From: Conus ventricosus
Taxonomy: Eukaryota; Mollusca; Gastropoda; Neogastropoda; Conidae
Reading direction: 5' to 3'
Length of the DNA: 64,000 nt
NCBI GenBank assembly: GCA_018398815.1
Contig: CM031622.1
Coordinates: 17,877,471 to 17,941,470 of the forward strand
The notes beneath the pieces are model-generated. The model searched no databases, was not told the origin of the DNA, and worked only from the letters and a program-made list of their open reading frames with translations. The first letter of the stretch is position 1. Every line of letters starts with the position of its first letter. Of the stretch, positions 58,255-64,000 are shown piece by piece. Position numbers and translations under genes: made by a program.

Positions 58255-58650
58255 TTCCACCTACTGCCTCTGCCTCCCTCCCTCCCCCCCACCCCTTTCC
58301 CTCTCCCTTCCTCATCTCCCCCCCCCCCCCCCCCCGCTCCCATCCACTACCCCATCCTCTCCATTACCTCCTTCCTTCCTCCTTCTCTCTTAGCCGCTTA
58401 TTTACTGTCTGCCTTCCTCCCCCCCCCCCCCCCCCAAACCATCCCAACCTCCACTCGCAAAACCTACGTAAGACATTAGTCGGTGATTAGTCGTCCTTGT
58501 GATGTCTACTGCCCGAGCAACGCCGGACACTATCGCCAGACCACTTGGAAAGTAAAGCCCGTTCCACTTTCTCTGCTATCCCCCCCCCCCTCCTCTCTCT
58601 CCCCCTCCCCTCTTCTTACCACCTCCCCCCCCCCCCCCCCCCCCCCCCTG
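58255..58650. repeat. C-rich / CT-rich tracts
   Basis: C-runs at 58319-58335, 58420-58435 and 58626-58648 in CT-rich DNA. Confidence 0.88.
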
Positions 58651-58994
58651 TTTGACGCGGTAATAAACTACCTGTGGCGACGAAGTCATCGAGCCCACCA
58701 CACGCGCTCCCCCTGGGCCAGCGGAACTCTTTGAAAGGGGAGTTAAGTGTTGAAAGGTCGGAACGAATTGCCGGCGACAGCCGAGGAGCATGTGGGGAAT
58801 GGCCGCCTCAGCAGGTTGTTTATCTGTGGAGGACGACTGATGAGTGTTGACAACCGATTGGCGATGGAGCCGGCGCTGAGTACAACTACAGGGGTGGCGG
58901 CGGAGGGGTAGGGATGGGGTTGGGGTTTGGGTGGGATGGGGAGGGAAGGGTACAAATAAATTATTTACACTATTGAAAATTCGCTTTCTCTTCA
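58651..58994. other. Unique intergenic DNA
   Basis: No gene is supported. G-rich toward 58890-58950. Confidence 0.5.
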
Positions 58995-58996
58995 CA

Positions 58997-58999
<3 letters not shown>

Positions 59000-59032
<33 letters not shown>

Positions 59033-59043
59033 ACACACACACA
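59000..59043. repeat. (CA)n microsatellite
   Basis: About 20 CA with one interruption, followed by (CTAT)n at 59079-59110. Confidence 0.94.
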
Positions 59044-59305
59044 CGATAATTCCTCATCTGTTAGAACGATATAGTCTCTATCTATCTATCTTTCTATCTA
59101 ACGATCTATCTGTCTGTATCCATTGGTTTTAACATACTTGTAATCAAATATAACCTACAGTTACGAAATAATGAATGATTTGATAAGTATTTACAATTAA
59201 AACAAACTATTTGTATTTCTTTAACATCAAATTTACGATTCAGATATCATTAACAATTCGATAAAATATTTCATAATTAAAACAAATTATTCGTTTAATT
59301 ATCAC

Positions 59306-59338
59306 CAGACGAAGACCTAAGAGGTCGAAACGCGTCTG
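59306..59338 (+). other. Nested hairpin resembling a hammerhead-type core
   Basis: CAGACG pairs with CGTCTG, and GACCT with AGGTC around an AAG loop. The 3' side of the inner stem is followed by GAAAC. The last feature and the short stem recall a hammerhead stem II. The 5' core reads CAGACGAA instead of CTGANGA, so a working ribozyme is doubtful. Motifs of this shape occur as conserved dispersed repeats in animals. Confidence 0.35.
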
Positions 59339-59485
59339 TTTTGTCTTGTAACTCGTTTGTCCACGTTCTCTGGGCGGTTCGCTAACATTTATTTAAAAAA
59401 AAAAAAATTAAAAAACTTTAGAAATTATGAACGATTTGGCGATCATTTTGGTTGTCTATTATTCATATGTAATAAGGGTAGAAAC

Positions 59486-59530
59486 ACACACACACACACA
59501 CACACAACACACACACACACACACACACAG
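59486..59530. repeat. (CA)n microsatellite
   Basis: About 22 CA with one interruption. Confidence 0.94.
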
Positions 59531-59876
59531 ATAGACAAAGAAAGGGGGGAGGGAGAGACTTAGAGAGTCAGGCTGAGACAGGCAGAGAGGATTTTAGATA
59601 GCTTCTTATACTGTAGGCATAAGCAATAATTATGCGAACTATACAGAAAACTGCTAATAAATCAATGACCTTTCAGTGACAAAAGTGTGATCACAGTTTG
59701 AGGTCAGAGAGCGGGAGGAAGCGAGGAAGGGAGGGGGGGGGAACGGTCGGGGCGTGAGGCTGAAGTCAGCGAGAGGAAGGGGGAGAGCGGAGATAAGGAG
59801 GGGTAGGAGATTGGGACATAGAAGGGGCGAGCCTGATTTGAGGGGAAGGCGATGGGTGTGTGAGGTGGCATTGAGT
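59531..59876. other. Unique DNA
   Basis: G-rich near 59725-59800. No gene is supported. Confidence 0.5.
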
Positions 59877-60382
59877 TGCCGTGTTTGGTGGAGAGGGGAG
59901 AGCCCCAGTTGGTGTGGATGACCGTGTTTGGTGGAGAGGGGAGAGCCCCAGTTGGTGTGGATGACCGTGTTTGGTGGAGAGGGGAGAGCCCCAGTTGGTG
60001 TGGATGACCGTGTTTGGTGGAGAGGGGAGAGCCCCAGTTGGTGTGGATGACCGTGTTTGGTGGAGAGGGGAGAGCCCCAGTTGGTGTGGATGACCGTGTT
60101 TGGTGGAGAGGGGAGAGCCCCAGTTGGTGTGGATGACCGTGTTTGTGGAAGGGGAGCCCCAGTTGGGATGGTGTGGAGGGGAGAGCCCAGTTGGTGTGGA
60201 TGACCGTGTTTGGTGGAGGGGAGCCCCAGTTGTGTGGATGACGTGTTTGGTGGAGGGGAGAGCCCCAGTTGGTGTGGATGACCGTGTGTTGTGTTGGTGG
60301 AGAGGGAGAGCCCAGTTGGTGTGGATGACCGTGTTTGGTGGAGAGGGGAGAGCCCCAGTTGGTGTGGATGACCGTTCTGCAA
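59877..60382. repeat. Minisatellite, 43-bp unit, about 11 copies
   Basis: Unit: GTGTTTGGTGGAGAGGGGAG plus AGCCCCAGTTGGTGTGGATG plus ACC. The first half is regular. Units between 60140 and 60320 carry many one-base deletions. Confidence 0.94.
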
Positions 60383-60597
60383 GGCGCCCACTACCCCGTT
60401 ACACACACTCTTCGGTTTAAATCACTTTTACTTCAGAAACAGGTAAACAGAATACTTCCATACTTGTTTGGACAAATGAGCAACAACAAGCCCATGGCTT
60501 ATACATTTGCAATATATTGGCGGTTAAATACATTCACGATATACATAATATATAACACACACTCTTTTGTCTTTGGATAGCCAAGGAAACGTGACAG

Positions 60598-60629
<32 letters not shown>

Positions 60630-60655
60630 GAGGAGAGAGAGAAGAGAGAGAGAGA
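60598..60655. repeat. (GA)n microsatellite
   Basis: GA with GGA interruptions. Confidence 0.92.
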
Positions 60656-60859
60656 CGCGGACATGTGTCGTATTGTTTGTTGCTCAACTGATTTCAGTTT
60701 CTACGAGACGCTAAAGCCTGTTACAATCAGAGCAACGGGCAGTCATTTTAAAATGGAAGAAAGGAGCTTTGTTAATTACAAGAGTCGACTCCTGAAACTC
60801 AAATACCAGTCTTTGGAGAGAAAAAAAAGAAGAAGAAAGAAAGAAAAGACTTTCACAGT

Positions 60860-61140
60860 GGACAACAATGAGTGCGAAGAAAAACAGAGAGATCGACCCT
60901 ATCACATATGACAACAATGAGAAAGAAAGAAAAACAGAGGTCGAATCTATCACAAAGGACAACAATGAGAGAGAAAGATGAATGTAGAGGCCGACAGACT
61001 CTGGACAGATAGACGAACGGACAGAGAACTACGGACGAACGGACAGATAGACGAACGGACAGATAGACGAACGGACAGAGAACTGGACGAATGGACAGAG
61101 AAACAGACAGACGGATGGATAAGAACAGACAGAAACAAAA
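60860..61140. repeat. Low-complexity purine repeats
   Basis: GGACAACAATGAG words recur with a period of about 52 bp. GACGAACGGACAGATA words then recur at 61010-61085. Confidence 0.8.
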
Positions 61141-61219
61141 AGAGAAAGAGAGAGAGAGAACGAGAAAGTGACAATATGAACCAGACAGAGGAAGAGAGAA
61201 AGAGTGAGGCAAAGTCAAA

Positions 61220-61275
<56 letters not shown>

Positions 61276-61283
61276 AGAGTTTC
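61140..61283. repeat. (GA)n microsatellite
   Basis: GA tracts interrupted by unique words. Confidence 0.9.
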
Positions 61284-61483
61284 AAAACTAAAATGAAAAT
61301 AACGCCCCAGAGAGACACACAATCCTTGTCAGATGTTGACCCTCCGCATCAAAGGCAGTTTGGAACTGCCTGCCCTAGTAGGTTGTGGAATCCGTTATTT
61401 GATACTGCCTTTGGCCAGAAAGTCACTTTGAATAGGAGAGAAGAAAAGGAAAGAGGGGACAGGAAAAAGGACATCAAATCCTT

Positions 61484-61674
61484 CACTGACAGTGATGGAA
61501 GTGAATCTTTGACTGATGTATTGTGTGAACACAACTATATGTAGTGATGGAAGTGAATCTTTGATGTATTGTGTGAACACAACTATATGTAGTGATGGAA
61601 GTGAATCTTTGATGTATTGTGTGAACACAACTTTATGTAGTGATGGAAGTGAATCTTTGATGTATTGTGTGAAC
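61484..61674. repeat. Minisatellite, 48-bp unit, 4 copies
   Basis: Unit: GTAGTGATGGAAGTGAATCT plus TTGATGTATTGTGTGAACAC plus AACTATAT. The first copy has an extra ACTG. Confidence 0.92.
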
Positions 61675-62470
61675 ACTAGTCGTTTAGGTCGTCTGGAGTC
61701 GATGTTCGTCTCCGTGTGAAAACTCTACAGAAGACGAGGCGCTTGTGGCAGTCTACCCATGGTACTCAGCATAGACACTGCCTATAATTTTTTTTTCTTA
61801 AGATAATATTATTGTGTTAAGAATCCCCCCAAAATTATAGGTGGTGCTTTATAGAGGAGGGTCTAGATAGTCTCCCCTCCATCACCCAGCGGCAAGAAAC
61901 CTAGCAACTTCTAGCTATGGAGAAACTCAGCCCACCCTCTTATTAAACCGAGCGTCTTCTGTTTTCCCCGAAGATAGCAATCAAGCGAAAACCAACTAAG
62001 ATAGTAAATGCAGGCACGTGTCCCTTAGTAGGGTTCTTGGTGATGATAACACCAATGAGACTTCTCTTTGATAACGGGTACCTACAGGGGACAGGATCTC
62101 GAGGATGCCATCAGATCAGGATTGCCTTCAGAGGAGCAGAGGAGCGCGTGAAGTACTGTTATATTCTCGTGGCCAGAAGACCTGCAGATGAGGCCTACTG
62201 ATTAGCAACCAAACGGTGGCTGTTGTCCTTATGGACTGAAAATTACCCACGGCAAGACGGAAAGTGTTCTTGACCATTTTTCTTTCAAAAGCTTTTCTTT
62301 GATAGGTTAAGATAAAGACAAGTATCTGAAGAGAAAGTGAAGTCAGTTTGTTATTCTATGAGAGCCCAACAATGTATGTGAAGAAAGTTCTGTGCGAGGT
62401 AAACGTCATATGTAGCAGTTAGAGGGCACTATAGAGAGCGCATGCGGACCTCGATATGCAGAAGTCGAAC
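61675..62470. other. Unique intergenic DNA with a hairpin
   Basis: No gene is supported. A self-complementary segment lies at 61779-61847. Confidence 0.5.
61779..61847. repeat. Nested imperfect palindrome
   Basis: CCTATAATTTT and AAAATTATAGG form an outer arm. Inside it CTTAA and TTAAG flank an AATATTAT core. It could be a hairpin or a short foldback remnant. Confidence 0.6.
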
Positions 62471-62472
62471 GG

Positions 62473-62612
62473 ATTGTAGATCCACCATTTGATAGGAATC
62501 CGTTCCACAGATCCCCACCACAATTCAGAGGGATCGTCCTCTCGCCACGTTCCATCTTTCCGCCAAGTGTCATTAAAATCAGTGCCATCGTTTTTACAAG
62601 GAATAAATGCTC
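62473..62612 (+). repeat. Diverged copy of the GAACGGATC interspersed repeat
   Basis: GTCGAACGGATTGTAGATCC resembles GATCGAACGGATCCTGGATC at 54828. Later words (AAAATCAGT...TTTTTACAAGG) match only loosely. Confidence 0.4.
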
Positions 62613-62624
62613 ACTCAAAATATA

Positions 62625-62760
62625 TACATGCATACATACATACAAACAGAGAGACAGAGACAGAGAGGCAGACAGACAGACGGAGACAGACAGACAGACA
62701 AAAGAAGTAAAAAAAGAGAAAAAAAATAAAGAAAAAGAGAAAGACAGACAGAGAGACATG
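62625..62760. repeat. (ACAT)n / (ACAG)n low-complexity tract
   Basis: CATACATA, then GACAGACA words, then A-rich DNA. Confidence 0.88.
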
Positions 62761-62835
62761 GAATTGCGCAAACAGAAGAAACGGACAGAATAAACAAGCA
62801 TACAATACAAAAGATAAGCAGATAAATAATAACAA

Positions 62836-62987
62836 ATGAAACACAGATAATGCAGATAAATAATAACAATATGTAAAGAAGATAATGCAGATAAATAATA
62901 ACAATATGTAAAGAAGATAATGCAGATAAATAATAACAATATGTAAAGAAGATAATGCAGATAAATAATAACAATATGTAAAGAAGC
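62836..62987. repeat. Minisatellite, 35-bp unit, 4 copies
   Basis: Unit: GATAATGCAGATAAATAATA plus ACAATATGTAAAGAA, nearly perfect. Confidence 0.93.
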
Positions 62988-64000
62988 AAAATCTACTTCT
63001 TACCTGCCGTCAGGCGTGCCTCTTACTCCAACACAAATGATCACACTGCACAGGAAGGCTCCCCCATGCCCTTTCCTGCCTTCTTCCGGTTAAAAAAAAA
63101 TCGCTTACCAGACCAGCATCTGATGTAACTTCAGGTAAACGTAGCCCAAAACCTCTACCAATCGCGATCGCGAGAAAGTGAATGAAAGAGACGATGACGG
63201 AAAAGAAAAAAAGGAAGTTCGAAATAACCCAGTCTCTTCTTCATTTCCTCTCCTCTTATAGTCCACTTCATCTTCGATGCCAAGATTAGTACTGTGTCTA
63301 TGGGACGGAAAGGAAATCTTTTTGTTGAGTACATACAGGCCCTTATCCTCCCCCCCCCCCCCCCCCACTCTTCCTAGCCAGAAATAGTAACGTTTTCTGA
63401 CTGGTGGGGATTGTTGGCGGTATTTTCACATGCACTATGTCAGAAGCATGGACTTGTAATCTAATATCCAATGAACCCAAATGTGCGTACTCACCAAGGC
63501 TGGTTTCAGGTAGTAATGATCCTCCTTTGACTGCGACCGACCACAGTCGGCGTTTCTGATTGGTTTAGGAGGATAGCTAAAGACTTTCATTATAGCGGCT
63601 TAGAATTTTGTTTGTTTGTTTTTGTCTTTAATTGGGTCAGGATAGAAATGGAAAATATCGGAACCAGCAAGCACCCACCCCACCCCCACCCTTCGCAAAA
63701 GAAAAGACTTACACCGAGCTTCGGATACAAGCATTTGATCAGCAGATGTGAGCAGGGAACGTTGAGTCAATAAACGGTTGTGTGTGTGTGTGTGGTGTCC
63801 TTCCTGTGGTTTTACAGGTGGCCTGTTTGACCAGTTCAACGTCAGAGTGTTCCCTACTTGACCCTCCAAAAGTCCTCCTTACCTTTGAATGCTTCAGCTG
63901 TAGGAGCGAGGAGGGAGATGCGGGGTGGGGAGGGGATGATGGCGGTGGGGGCGATAAGGTATGGGGAGGGGGGGGGGGGGGGGCGAGTGGCTTCTCTTCA
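62988..64000. other. Unique DNA with homopolymer tracts
   Basis: A C run lies at 63350-63366, a GT run at 63779-63794 and a G run at 63968-63983, near the window end. No gene is supported. Confidence 0.5.

Overview
The window reads as intergenic, repeat-saturated DNA from a large metazoan genome, most likely a marine mollusc and plausibly a gastropod. This is inference. It rests on RTE-like and CR1/L2-like LINE fragments, a tRNA-derived SINE-like head, many CA/GT, CT/GA, TA and poly-C/poly-G tracts, no operon-like gene packing, and a transposon gene family I associate with cnidarians and molluscs. No complete intact protein-coding host gene is visible. Nearly all long open frames are by-products of tandem repeats. 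By my rough sum about 30 kb of the 64 kb is tandem arrays with units of 5 to 73 bp, plus several kb of microsatellite.

Layout: 1-6.5 kb holds short arrays (50, 67, 13, 28, 26, 5 and 29 bp), a worn LINE C-terminal fragment on the minus strand and one candidate exon. 6.58-14.30 kb is one 42/51-bp array. 14.7-17.9 kb holds microsatellites and the 3' half of a decayed LINE, inside which two arrays grew from its own coding sequence. 18.1-21.65 kb is a 41-bp array. 23.8-31.8 kb is a chain of arrays (35, 31, an unrelated 41, 30 and 38/44 bp) with higher-order structure and one small inserted element. 32-44 kb mixes short arrays and microsatellites, including a 647-bp foldback element at 40.89-41.53 kb. 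42.8-48.7 kb has further arrays (26, 29, 26 and 31 bp) and the SINE-like head.

The most interesting locus is 50881-54773: a 3.9-kb unit bounded by imperfect terminal inverted repeats with TA at both edges. It carries one degenerate multidomain gene. Its second half looks like a FEN1/XPG-type PIN nuclease followed by a broken CXC domain, not a DDE transposase. A CR1/L2-like LINE fragment follows at 56.6-58.0 kb. A candidate first exon lies at 58116-58209, and the remainder is low-complexity and small arrays.

The recurring theme is that local duplication seeded inside mobile elements made minisatellites. Three LINE or interspersed-repeat copies contain arrays, and pentanucleotide tails extend from SINE-like 3' ends. 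Frequent one-base gaps inside arrays may be real drift or assembly error; this cannot be told from sequence alone.
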